Shown piece after piece: positions 1-5,118 of a DNA stretch of 5,352 nucleotides (position 1 is its first letter; the number at the start of each line of letters is the position of its first letter). The notes beneath the pieces were generated by a model. The model did no database searches. It was given only the letters and a program-made list of their open reading frames with translations, and was not told where the DNA came from. The position numbers were made by a program, and so were the translations under genes. The DNA comes from Bacillota bacterium (GTDB lineage: Bacteria > Bacillota > Dethiobacteria > DTU022 > UBA8154): the NCBI GenBank assembly GCA_003444595.1, contig DLUO01000022.1:1-5352 (forward strand), written 5' to 3'.

Positions 1-735
1 GAGACAGGAAGTCAGCCGCATGAAGCCGTGCAGGGAGTTGGCTTTTATTTTTTCAAATTCCTGCGCTGTTAGCGGCCCTTTTTTCCCCCATTTCTCTGGA
101 GAGATATCCAGCTTGCCAATATCATGCATGATTCCCGCCAAGGCCAGCTCTTTAATGGAAACGAGCTCCATTCCCAGCAATTTTCCCAGGTATGCGGCAA
201 AAATACAGACATTTACGGCATGTGAAAGGCAGTAATTGGCGATTTTTTTCAGGAGCGCAATCTGGAGCATCATCTCGGGGTTGTCCAGCAGCTTCTCCGT
301 CAGGGAATCTACAACTTCATTGAGCTCCTTGATGTAGGGTTTGATTTTCCTGTTCTTGTAAATCTCGTTGATGGTTCTGTAAGCCTGTACATATATTTCT
401 TTCGCCGCTTCGTCGGCCACATCCGGGGAAATGGCGTTAATCTGCCCAATGCTCCCCTTCATTTCTTCTTCCCCGTCAAAAAAAAAGTGATCACTCGTTT
501 CGCGGTGACAAGTTGTCCCTACCGGAAGCAGAACTGCAGCAGCATTGGCCTTGTTTAAGCCTTCTTCAATATATACCTCCGCTTCGGGTTCCATGTTCCG
601 AAGATAGTTAATCACGGCCGGATAAAATACGGTTCCTTTTTTTAGTAAAAGCACACCGCTCCGGGAGCAGTAGATATCATTGCAGGACACCATTCCCGGC
701 TGAAGCTTGTCAGTTTGGACTTTCCTGATGGGCAC
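1..735 (-). CDS. HD-GYP/HDIG-domain protein, N-terminal 245 residues (C-terminus outside window)
   Basis: The reading frame is open from position 735 to the window edge. Seen: an N-terminal segment with a KLQPGM motif (about residues 10-15) and a GVLLLKKGT motif, the usual lead-in of Clostridial HD-GYP proteins. A helical linker follows, then the start of an HD domain with SHAVNV (His192), the metal-binding pair His224-Asp225 in MHDIGK, and ELALAG before it. Family knowledge: HD-GYP proteins are metal phosphodiesterases that degrade cyclic di-GMP. The GYP motif would lie beyond the edge, so activity cannot be judged. Odd: where the family has a metal-ligand His (KxHPxxG), this protein reads IKANSLHG, with Asn. 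The GTG at 735 is preferred because GGGGAAGAGG lies just upstream and the protein then begins MPIRK; an in-frame TTG at 780 would add 15 residues. It follows cinA by 81 bases with no terminator seen, so an operon is likely. The cyclic-dinucleotide role is inferred. Confidence 0.85.
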   Translation of the reverse strand, partial: MPIRKVQTDKLQPGMVSCNDIYCSRSGVLLLKKGTVFYPAVINYLRNMEPEAEVYIEEGLNKANAAAVLLPVGTTCHRETSDHFFFDGEEEMKGSIGQINAISPDVADEAAKEIYVQAYRTINEIYKNRKIKPYIKELNEVVDSLTEKLLDNPEMMLQIALLKKIANYCLSHAVNVCIFAAYLGKLLGMELVSIKELALAGIMHDIGKLDISPEKWGKKGPLTAQEFEKIKANSLHGFMRLTSCL

Positions 736-816
736 TTTCCTCTTCCCCTTTACAAAGGGCTTATCGATATTTTTCCACAAAAGAATAATTTTTCCTTTAT
801 TTTATAACATTTTTTT

Positions 817-2067
817 TTATTTTTCTATAAGATAGCGGTATAACATGTACAGAGCTGACTGGGAGGCTCGCTCCTTGACATCCAGGCGACTCCCCCAGAA
901 CTCATAGCGCCGGCATATATTAAAGTCATCCGTTTCCAGGGCAATATAAGTCAAACCCACAGGCTTCTGGGGGGTAGCTCCCCCCGGTCCGGCTATCCCC
1001 GTTATACCAACACCGATGTCGGCACGGCAGAGCCGTCGCACCCCTGACGCCATCGCCTCCGCTACTTCGGGGCTTACAGCGCCCACCCTGGCTATCAAGG
1101 CGGGATCGATACCGAGAATGTTTGCTTTCGCTTCGTTACTGTAGGTAACCAGACCGGCCAGCATATAGCGGGAGCTGTCGGGGATATTGGTCAAGCGGTG
1201 GCATAAGAGCCCGCCGCTGCAGGATTCCGCCAGGGCTATTGTTTTGCCGCTCTGCCAGAGCAAGCGGGCTACGGCAAGCTCAAGCTCTTCTTCATCTTCC
1301 CCGTATATATAGTGCCCCAGCACCTTTTTTATCTCCCCGGCCTTGGAGGCCAGAAGCTCTTCAACCTCCTCCTCGGAGCTGCCGTGGGCTGTTAGGCGCA
1401 GGTGCACCTCCCAGCCCTTCGCCAGGGGAGCAATAGTCGGATTGGTTTGCTCCTCCAGCAGGGGCCTGATCATCTCTGCCACAACAGATTCTCCCAGGCC
1501 GATAACACGCAGCACTTTGGAGCGCAGCACGGCCAGGCTTCCTTTTTCCAGCAATTTTTCCCGGAGTAGGGGGATAACCTGCGCTTTGAGCATGGGCAGC
1601 ATTTCTCGCGGCGGCCCCGGTAATAAAATAATAATTTTTCCTTGATGCTCCAGCATAATGCCCGGCGCTGTCCCCCGGTCATTCAGCAAAAGTGTCCCAC
1701 CCCGGGGGATCATGGCCTGCTTCATGTTTATTTCCGCCATGGGGCGTTTGAAGCGGCTAAAGAATTCCTTTAACTTTTCTTCCCAGATACTGCTTTTTTC
1801 CAGGGGAAGTTCCAAAACCTCGGCTACAGTCTCGCATGTAAGATCATCATCCGTGGGTCCCAGCCCACCCGTTAAAATAATCAGCTCCGCCCTTTTTAAA
1901 GCCTGCTCAAATACAGCGGCAAGCCTTGGCCCATTATCGCCGACAACCGTCTGGTAGTAAACGCCGACTCCCAACGGAAGGAGTTCCCTGGCAATATCCC
2001 GGGCATTGGTATTGGTAATTTGCCCCATGAGCAATTCAGTTCCTACAGAAATTATTTCACAGCGCAT
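817..2067 (-). CDS. cinA: CinA family protein: nucleotide-binding (MoCF-like) domain fused to nicotinamide-nucleotide amidase domain
   Basis: This 416-residue protein has the normal length of two-domain CinA. Residues 1-170 form the MoCF/COG1058 domain: SVGTELLMG at 7-15, TNTNA at 18-22, LTGGLGPTDDD at 65-75, RGTAPG at 131-136 and LPGPPREM at 149-156. Residues about 255-416 form the CinA C-terminal domain: LAESCSGG at 279-286 with the presumed nucleophile Ser282 or Ser284, VTYSNEAKANILG at 307-319, GAVSPEVA at 329-336, GITGIAGPGG at 354-363 and the FWGSR motif at 390-394. Family knowledge: the C-terminal domain deamidates NMN to nicotinic acid mononucleotide in NAD salvage, and the N-terminal domain has ADP-ribose pyrophosphatase activity in studied members. 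The older name is competence/damage-inducible protein. The ATG at 2067 has GGGGTGAG nine bases upstream. The gene lies downstream of gdh behind a terminator and probably leads an operon with the HD-GYP gene. In many Firmicutes cinA sits next to recA; that neighbourhood is not seen here. Confidence 0.95.
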   Translation of the reverse strand: MRCEIISVGTELLMGQITNTNARDIARELLPLGVGVYYQTVVGDNGPRLAAVFEQALKRAELIILTGGLGPTDDDLTCETVAEVLELPLEKSSIWEEKLKEFFSRFKRPMAEINMKQAMIPRGGTLLLNDRGTAPGIMLEHQGKIIILLPGPPREMLPMLKAQVIPLLREKLLEKGSLAVLRSKVLRVIGLGESVVAEMIRPLLEEQTNPTIAPLAKGWEVHLRLTAHGSSEEEVEELLASKAGEIKKVLGHYIYGEDEEELELAVARLLWQSGKTIALAESCSGGLLCHRLTNIPDSSRYMLAGLVTYSNEAKANILGIDPALIARVGAVSPEVAEAMASGVRRLCRADIGVGITGIAGPGGATPQKPVGLTYIALETDDFNICRRYEFWGSRLDVKERASQSALYMLYRYLIEK

Positions 2068-2086
2068 TAATTCTTCTCACCCCAGT

Positions 2087-2124
2087 ATTATAAAATCCTC
2101 TTACAATATTATCATATTATCACA
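2087..2124 (-). promoter_or_regulatory. Candidate cinA promoter region
   Basis: Two possible -10 elements read toward cinA. One is the extended form TG-T-GATAAT at 2124-2116, which has no good -35 at 17 bases. The other is a perfect TATAAT at 2092-2087, but a start point seven bases beyond it would fall inside the cinA ribosome binding site (2083-2076). The upstream element is therefore preferred, giving a leader of about 40 nt. A promoter is expected here because a terminator stands between gdh and cinA. Exact placement is weak. Confidence 0.35.
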
Positions 2125-2172
2125 AATCCTGATTATCATGAATCATTTTTATAGTATCCGGTTTTGTGATAA
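2107..2172. repeat. Repeat cluster upstream of cinA: 8-bp tandem pair and 10-bp inverted repeat with a nested inverted repeat
   Basis: TATTATCA occurs twice in tandem (2107-2114 and 2115-2122). A perfect inverted repeat has arms TTATCACAAA (2117-2126) and TTTGTGATAA (2163-2172) separated by 36 bases. CC/GG continues the arm after a single mismatch. Nested inside is TGATT-N6-AATCA (2130-2145). The left arm overlaps the candidate extended -10 of cinA. The arrangement would suit a looping or dimeric-repressor operator; this function is inferred. Confidence 0.6.
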
Positions 2173-2211
2173 GAGGTCCCGTCTGGCAAAAGTATGGGCT
2201 CAGCTATGTAT

Positions 2212-2236
2212 AAAAAAAGGCCGGTTTAACCGGTCC
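2212..2236 (-). terminator. Rho-independent terminator of gdh
   Basis: On the minus strand a CCGGT/ACCGG stem with a three-base loop, extended by a G-C pair past one mismatch, is followed at once by seven T residues (A-run 2212-2218 on the plus strand). It lies about 110 bases after the gdh stop codon and separates gdh from cinA. Confidence 0.8.
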
Positions 2237-2252
2237 TAAATAGTACTCTGCC

Positions 2253-2329
2253 GGGAAGCGATCCTAAGGCCACACGGCTGCAATTCCAGAATCGCCGCAG
2301 TGAGCCTTAAAACGAAGCCAGGCTTTCCC
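2253..2329 (-). ncRNA. Structured RNA element in the gdh 3' UTR, family not recognised
   Basis: Read on the minus strand, an outer stem pairs GGGAAAGC (2329-2322) with GCTTCCC (2259-2253), giving seven pairs and one bulged A. It encloses a 45-base irregular hairpin (2309-2265). From its base the hairpin has TAAGGC/GCCTTA, CAC/GTG, GC/GC, a G-A mismatch, GC/GC and GATT/AATT, capped by CTGG, for 17 pairs in all. The element starts 19 bases after the gdh stop and ends 17 bases before the terminator hairpin. It matches no riboswitch, tRNA or SRP RNA that I can recognise. It may protect the mRNA 3' end, or be a 3'-UTR-derived small RNA. The pairing was found by eye, without an energy calculation. 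Confidence 0.45.
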
Positions 2330-2347
2330 TAACTTAATTAAATCAAA

Positions 2348-3652
2348 TCATGCCCAACCGCGAAGCTTTATTGCTTCAGCTACCCTTTTAACAGAAACGA
2401 TATAAGCAGCCATTCTCATATTTACTTTATTTTTCCTGGATGTTTCCAGTACTGTGTAATAGGCAGAGGTCATTTTTTTGTCCAGGCGGCTATGAACCTC
2501 TTCCTCGTCCCAGAAAAATAAATTAAAATTTTGTACCATTTCAAAATAGGAAACTGTAACGCCGCCGGCATTACACAAGAAGTCCGGCAAAACATGGATT
2601 CCTTTTTCATATAGTATTTCATCTGCTTCCGGTGTAGTCGGACCGTTGGAGAATTCGGCAAGAACAGCCGCATTAATATTTGAGGCATTGTGTTGAGTAA
2701 CGACGTTTTCCAGCGCGCAGAGGCAGAGTACATCTACCTCAAGCTCCAGAAGCTCATCATGAGAGATCGCCTCCGAACCTGGGAAGTTGGCAACAGAGCC
2801 GGTCTTAATCTTATACTCATACACCTGCTGGGGATCAAGACCTTCTTTATTTAAAATAGCGCCTTTACTGTCGGAAATTGCCACTATCTTACTGCCGAAC
2901 AGCTTATGGGCAAGGTAAGCTGTATAGTAGCCCGCGTTTCCATAACCCTGCACGGCTATAGCCGCTCCACGAAGGTTTATCCCGCAGGCCCGGGCAGCTT
3001 CCCGCAGCACATACAGCCCGCCACGCGCCGTAGCATCACCTCTTCCGGCGGAGCCCCCCAAAAGCAGCGGTTTGCCGGTAATCACACCGGGCTGATTCTT
3101 AGCCATAATTTTGGAATACTCATCCATCATCCAGGCCATGATCTGCGGGTTTGTATAAACATCGGGGGCAGGGATATCTTTATCCGGCCCGATAAACGGG
3201 GCAATTTTGGAGATATACCCTCTGCTTAAGCGCTCTAGCTCTCCCTGTGACATCTCTTTGGGGTTGCAGACAATTCCTCCCTTACCTCCACCAAGGGGTA
3301 GCCCTGCAAGAGAACATTTCCATGTCATCCAGGCAGCAAGGGCTCGAACCGTATCAATAGTCTCATCCGGATGGAACCTGACGCCTCCTTTAGCCGGGCC
3401 AAGAGCGTTGTTATGTATAACACGAAACCCTTTAAATACCTTAATTGAACCGTCATCCATGCGGACCGGTATGGACACATGTACTTCCTGCATCGGCACT
3501 CGAATGATTTCCAGGACATTTGGATCGAGGTCAATAAAACTCGCACACATATCACACTGTCTCTGAACAATATCAAAAGGGTTTAAGCCGGCATCTCTTT
3601 CTACCGGCCTGTGTGTCTCCCGGGTTTGGCTATCATCCCCTCTAAGTCTCAT
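2348..3652 (-). CDS. gdhA: Glu/Leu/Phe/Val dehydrogenase, most likely catabolic glutamate dehydrogenase
   Basis: This 434-residue protein matches the length of hexameric bacterial glutamate dehydrogenases (oxidative deamination of glutamate to 2-oxoglutarate and ammonium, cytosolic). Seen: SIPVRMDDG at 60-68; PAKGGVRFHP at 86-95 with substrate-binding Lys88; LPLGGGKGG at 118-126 with catalytic Lys124; PAPDVYT at 161-167 with catalytic Asp164; GRGDATARGG at 203-212; Rossmann motif VQGYGNAG at 234-241; GPTTPEAD at 337-344; and NAGGVTVSYFE at 361-371 with Ser368. The Lys88/Ser368 pair favours glutamate over leucine or phenylalanine. Coenzyme preference is not decided here. The first 23 residues form a polar extension before the conserved NPFDIVQ. 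The ATG at 3652 is fixed by GGAGGTG five bases upstream. Odd: LCALENVV and EFSNGPTT replace the usual PAALENQI and EGANGPTT, and FEMVQN replaces FEWVQN. The gene has its own strong promoter and terminator and lies downstream of an iclR gene on the same strand, a possible regulator. Confidence 0.93.
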   Translation of the reverse strand: MRLRGDDSQTRETHRPVERDAGLNPFDIVQRQCDMCASFIDLDPNVLEIIRVPMQEVHVSIPVRMDDGSIKVFKGFRVIHNNALGPAKGGVRFHPDETIDTVRALAAWMTWKCSLAGLPLGGGKGGIVCNPKEMSQGELERLSRGYISKIAPFIGPDKDIPAPDVYTNPQIMAWMMDEYSKIMAKNQPGVITGKPLLLGGSAGRGDATARGGLYVLREAARACGINLRGAAIAVQGYGNAGYYTAYLAHKLFGSKIVAISDSKGAILNKEGLDPQQVYEYKIKTGSVANFPGSEAISHDELLELEVDVLCLCALENVVTQHNASNINAAVLAEFSNGPTTPEADEILYEKGIHVLPDFLCNAGGVTVSYFEMVQNFNLFFWDEEEVHSRLDKKMTSAYYTVLETSRKNKVNMRMAAYIVSVKRVAEAIKLRGWA

Positions 3653-3657
3653 TTTAG

Positions 3658-3664
3658 CACCTCC
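3658..3664 (-). promoter_or_regulatory. gdh ribosome binding site
   Basis: GGAGGTG on the minus strand, five bases before the ATG at 3652, nearly matches the 16S anti-SD core. It fixes this start over the internal Met35 and keeps the N-terminal polar extension in the protein. Confidence 0.85.
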
Positions 3665-3678
3665 GAATCTATTCTAGA

Positions 3679-3701
3679 GGCCTTATTTCCGGAAAAAGGC
3701 C
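3679..3701 (-). other. Hairpin in the gdh 5' leader
   Basis: On the minus strand GGCCTT and AAGGCC form a six-pair stem around an 11-base loop that holds the self-complementary TTTCCGGAAA. It ends 14 bases before the gdh SD. No T-run follows, so it is not a terminator. It may stabilise the mRNA or bind a regulator. Confidence 0.5.
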
Positions 3702-3718
3702 AATATGTAAGAATATGC

Positions 3719-3739
3719 GTCTTCAGTCTTCAGTCTTCA
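3719..3739. repeat. Heptamer GTCTTCA in three perfect tandem copies, gdh leader
   Basis: Three copies at 3719-3725, 3726-3732 and 3733-3739 read as TGAAGAC x3 on the gdh mRNA, about 30-50 nt after its predicted start. A 7-bp period is not a whole helical turn, so RNA binding or replication slippage is as likely as a DNA operator. Confidence 0.8.
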
Positions 3740-3775
3740 TATAAAATACATTTCACTATGTGGAAATTCTTTTTT

Positions 3776-3805
3776 ATTATAAATGATGAATATTTCTGCT
3801 GTCAA
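3776..3805 (-). promoter_or_regulatory. gdh promoter, consensus sigma-A type
   Basis: TTGACA (3805-3800) and TATAAT (3781-3776) are perfect hexamers separated by 18 bases, reading toward gdh. Transcription should start near 3769, giving a leader of about 117 nt. Such a strong promoter suggests high expression that a repressor would have to restrain. The -35 overlaps the stop codon of a candidate 47-residue ORF. Confidence 0.85.
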
Positions 3806-3945
3806 TAATATTTTTTGGCGAAGTTATTGAAAAATAATACCAGATGCTTAATTCCTGTTACCTTTGCCGCCTTCATCGTAAGCACAGCATAACTTTCCTC
3901 CTGGTTGAAAATTTTCCGTATGGTGAAAATCGTTTCCATATACAT
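3802..3945 (-). CDS. Candidate small ORF, 47 residues, unrecognised
   Basis: ATG at 3945 to TGA at 3804-3802. The protein begins MYMETIFTIRKIF and ends in a basic, aromatic segment with HLVLFFNNFAKKYY, so it would be a small cationic amphipathic peptide. No SD precedes the first ATG. An internal in-frame ATG at 3876 (24 residues) overlaps the stop of a five-codon ORF that does have a strong SD, so the shorter form could be translated by coupling. The stop codon lies in the gdh -35 box. Two competing frames overlap it, and at most one is likely to be real. I recognise no family. Confidence 0.2.
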   Translation of the reverse strand: MYMETIFTIRKIFNQEESYAVLTMKAAKVTGIKHLVLFFNNFAKKYY

Positions 3946-3955
3946 TGTTTTTCAT
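3848..3955 (-). CDS. Candidate small ORF, 35 residues, unrecognised
   Basis: ATG at 3955 to TAA at 3850-3848, in a different frame from the 47-residue ORF. The peptide is hydrophilic and Gly/Asn-rich, with FHHTENF near residues 10-16 and KLCCAYDEGGKG near 21-32. The Cys pair and nearby His pair could bind metal, but this is speculation. No convincing SD precedes the ATG. It could be chance. Confidence 0.15.
   Translation of the reverse strand: MKNNVYGNDFHHTENFQPGGKLCCAYDEGGKGNRN
3873..3902 (-). CDS. Five-codon mini-ORF with perfect SD
   Basis: AGGAGG (3902-3897) is followed after six bases by ATG (3890) and the codons for MLCLR, then TGA (3875-3873). The stop overlaps an ATG (ATGA) that opens a 24-residue frame. 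This is the best SD spacing in the spacer, so ribosomes could initiate here. Possible readings are a leader peptide with translational coupling, or a relic of a lost gene start. Confidence 0.25.
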   Translation of the reverse strand, partial: RRKVMLCLR

Positions 3956-3973
3956 TAAATGCCGTCCGAACTG

Positions 3974-3990
3974 ATTGTTAAGGCAACAAT
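3974..3990. repeat. Inverted repeat ATTGTT-N5-AACAAT
   Basis: Perfect six-base arms with a five-base spacer lie between the iclR terminator and the small ORFs, about 170 bp upstream of the gdh -35. It could be an operator half-site pair or an RNA hairpin. The spacing differs from the Rex operator. Confidence 0.45.
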
Positions 3991-4022
3991 TTCCGCTTGC
4001 GGTTATATTATTTTATCCCAAT

Positions 4023-4047
4023 AAAAAAGCCGGCTTTTAAACCGGCT
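4023..4047 (-). terminator. Rho-independent terminator of iclR
   Basis: On the minus strand AGCCGG and CCGGCT form a six-pair stem with an eight-base loop, followed by six T residues. It lies about 70 bases after the iclR stop and makes iclR monocistronic. Confidence 0.85.
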
Positions 4048-4119
4048 GAAACGGCAGGCAGCAGGATTTAGGATTTAAAGGAAGACTGCTTTTATTTATT
4101 CGCTTATTGAGGAATCGTG

Positions 4120-4941
4120 TTAGTCAAGTCTATTAGCTCCGTTACCGTTGTAACCCATCTTGTGAGATATTTTGGCGGCAATTCCTTTAATGATATCAAC
4201 AAGTTCGTTTTTCATATAGTAGGTGGTTATACGCGTACTTGGGCCTGAAATACTGATACTGGCGATAACCTTACCCTCATGATTAAAAATGGGGGCGGCT
4301 ATGCACCTGACATGCTCTTCCCTTTCACCCCAGTCAAGGGCATACCCTTCGTTCCTGATCCTTTGCAGCTCTTTTTTTAAGTGCTTGACATCAGTAATGG
4401 TCTCATTGGTAAACCGCGTGAGCTCCATCTGATTTAAGATTTCTTCCAGTTTTTCTTCCGGCAGAAAAGCCAGCAGAGCTTTCCCTGAAGCTGTACAGTG
4501 CACCGGCCCGCGGTTGCCGACCTGGGCAAACATTTTAACGATAATAAGGTTCTTTGATTCAACCTGATCTATATAAACGACATCAGTTTTATCCAGTATG
4601 GCCAGATTGGCGGTTTCGTTGCATATGTCCACCAGCTCTTCCAGGTAAGGCCTGGCTACTGTTCTTATATCGGAAAAATAAAGCGCCGCGTTGCCTACTT
4701 CCAGTAATTTTAAACCCAGTCTGTATTTATTGTCCTCAGGATCTTGCTCCACGTAACCTCGATGAGCCAGGGTAGACAACAGGCGGTGCACCGTGCTAAT
4801 TTTAAGGCCTACCTTCTCCGCCAGTTCCGTAACTGTGACGGGCGCACCTTCCCGAGCCATGGCTTCCATTATGTTAAGGGCCCTCTCTACAGACTGGACA
4901 TATTTCCCTTCTCTTTCCACGGTATCAGCATTATTCCTCAT
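4120..4941 (-). CDS. IclR-family transcriptional regulator
   Basis: This 273-residue protein is slightly longer than typical IclR proteins (about 250), with a polar N-terminal tail and a Gly/Asn-rich C-terminal tail. Seen: a winged helix-turn-helix at about 13-75, beginning YVQSVERALNIM, with recognition-helix region VGLKISTVHRLLSTL at 44-58 and the wing GYVEQDPEDNKYRLG at 62-76. The IclR effector-binding domain covers about 80-262, with PVHCTASGKALLAFL at 146-160, GYALDWGERE at 199-208, VRCIAAPIFN at 211-220 and SISGPSTRIT at 230-239. Family knowledge: these dimers or tetramers bind small organic acids and often repress their own gene and a neighbouring catabolic operon. The ligand is unknown. 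The ATG at 4941 is used; its SD (GAGGT) is 11 bases upstream, rather far. A divergent sigma factor lies upstream and gdh downstream, and either could be a target. Confidence 0.93.
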   Translation of the reverse strand: MRNNADTVEREGKYVQSVERALNIMEAMAREGAPVTVTELAEKVGLKISTVHRLLSTLAHRGYVEQDPEDNKYRLGLKLLEVGNAALYFSDIRTVARPYLEELVDICNETANLAILDKTDVVYIDQVESKNLIIVKMFAQVGNRGPVHCTASGKALLAFLPEEKLEEILNQMELTRFTNETITDVKHLKKELQRIRNEGYALDWGEREEHVRCIAAPIFNHEGKVIASISISGPSTRITTYYMKNELVDIIKGIAAKISHKMGYNGNGANRLD

Positions 4942-4965
4942 TTCTTTTCTTTACCTCGCCACTTT

Positions 4966-4991
4966 ATTTTACTTCTACATTTTACTTCTAC
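4966..4991. repeat. 13-bp tandem direct repeat, candidate iclR operator
   Basis: ATTTTACTTCTAC occurs at 4966-4978 and 4979-4991 with no mismatch. It begins about two bases downstream of the predicted iclR start point (about 4993) and 25 bp before the iclR ATG. A protein bound there would block transcription, as expected for autorepression; this is inference. Confidence 0.7.
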
Positions 4992-4999
4992 GTAACAAA

Positions 5000-5028
5000 A
5001 TTATATTCAAAAATGTTGCGAAAAACAA
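5000..5028 (-). promoter_or_regulatory. iclR promoter (P1)
   Basis: TATAAT (5005-5000) is perfect and is preceded at 17 bases by TTGTTT (5028-5023), a half-matching -35. The predicted start is near 4993, giving a leader of about 50 nt. Confidence 0.6.
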
Positions 5029-5046
5029 AATACTGTCTTTCTTTTC

Positions 5047-5067
5047 ATGCTTTAAAAGCATTTTTTT
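5047..5067 (+). terminator. Terminator-like hairpin on the plus strand
   Basis: ATGCTTTAAAAGCAT folds into a six-pair stem with a three-base loop and is followed by seven T residues on the plus strand. No plus-strand gene ends here. It would stop antisense transcription from across iclR before the sigma-factor gene. The stem is short and A/T-rich, so strength is uncertain. Confidence 0.45.
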
Positions 5068-5118
5068 GCTCTCGCACCCACTGAGATTTTACTCATAGGT
5101 CTTTCCTAAGCCTGTACG

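Larger units (their letters stand above)
3653..4119. other. 467-base iclR-gdh spacer
   Basis: From right to left (minus-strand sense) the spacer holds: the iclR 3' UTR with GGATTTA twice in tandem (4064-4077), the iclR terminator (4023-4047), the inverted repeat ATTGTT-N5-AACAAT (3974-3990), overlapping small reading frames (3802-3955), the gdh promoter, and the gdh leader with a triple heptamer and a hairpin. No gene above 50 codons could be supported here. Confidence 0.7.

Noticed and set aside
745..760. Inverted repeat CCCTTTGTAAAGGG between cinA and the HD-GYP gene, considered as a terminator
   Set aside because: The stem is about five pairs with no T-run after it, and its right arm overlaps the SD of the HD-GYP gene. 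A weak SD-masking role cannot be excluded.
1343..1645. 100-codon plus-strand ORF within cinA
   Set aside because: It is antisense to a clearly conserved cinA region, has low-complexity Ser/Arg/Pro composition and no SD. It is a shadow frame.
2237..2347. tRNA or known riboswitch in the gdh-cinA spacer
   Set aside because: No cloverleaf, no TTCRA loop and no recognisable riboswitch core; only the unassigned stem-loop element is supported.
3207..3566. 119-codon plus-strand ORF within gdh
   Set aside because: It lies opposite the catalytic core of glutamate dehydrogenase, has no promoter or SD, and resembles no family.
3611..3808. 65-codon plus-strand ORF over the gdh start and leader
   Set aside because: It runs antisense through the gdh promoter, hairpin and repeats, and has no SD.
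4793..5098. 101-codon plus-strand ORF over the iclR start and upstream region
   Set aside because: Half is opposite the iclR DNA-binding domain, and the rest is A/T-rich spacer giving a Phe/Leu/Ser-rich tail.
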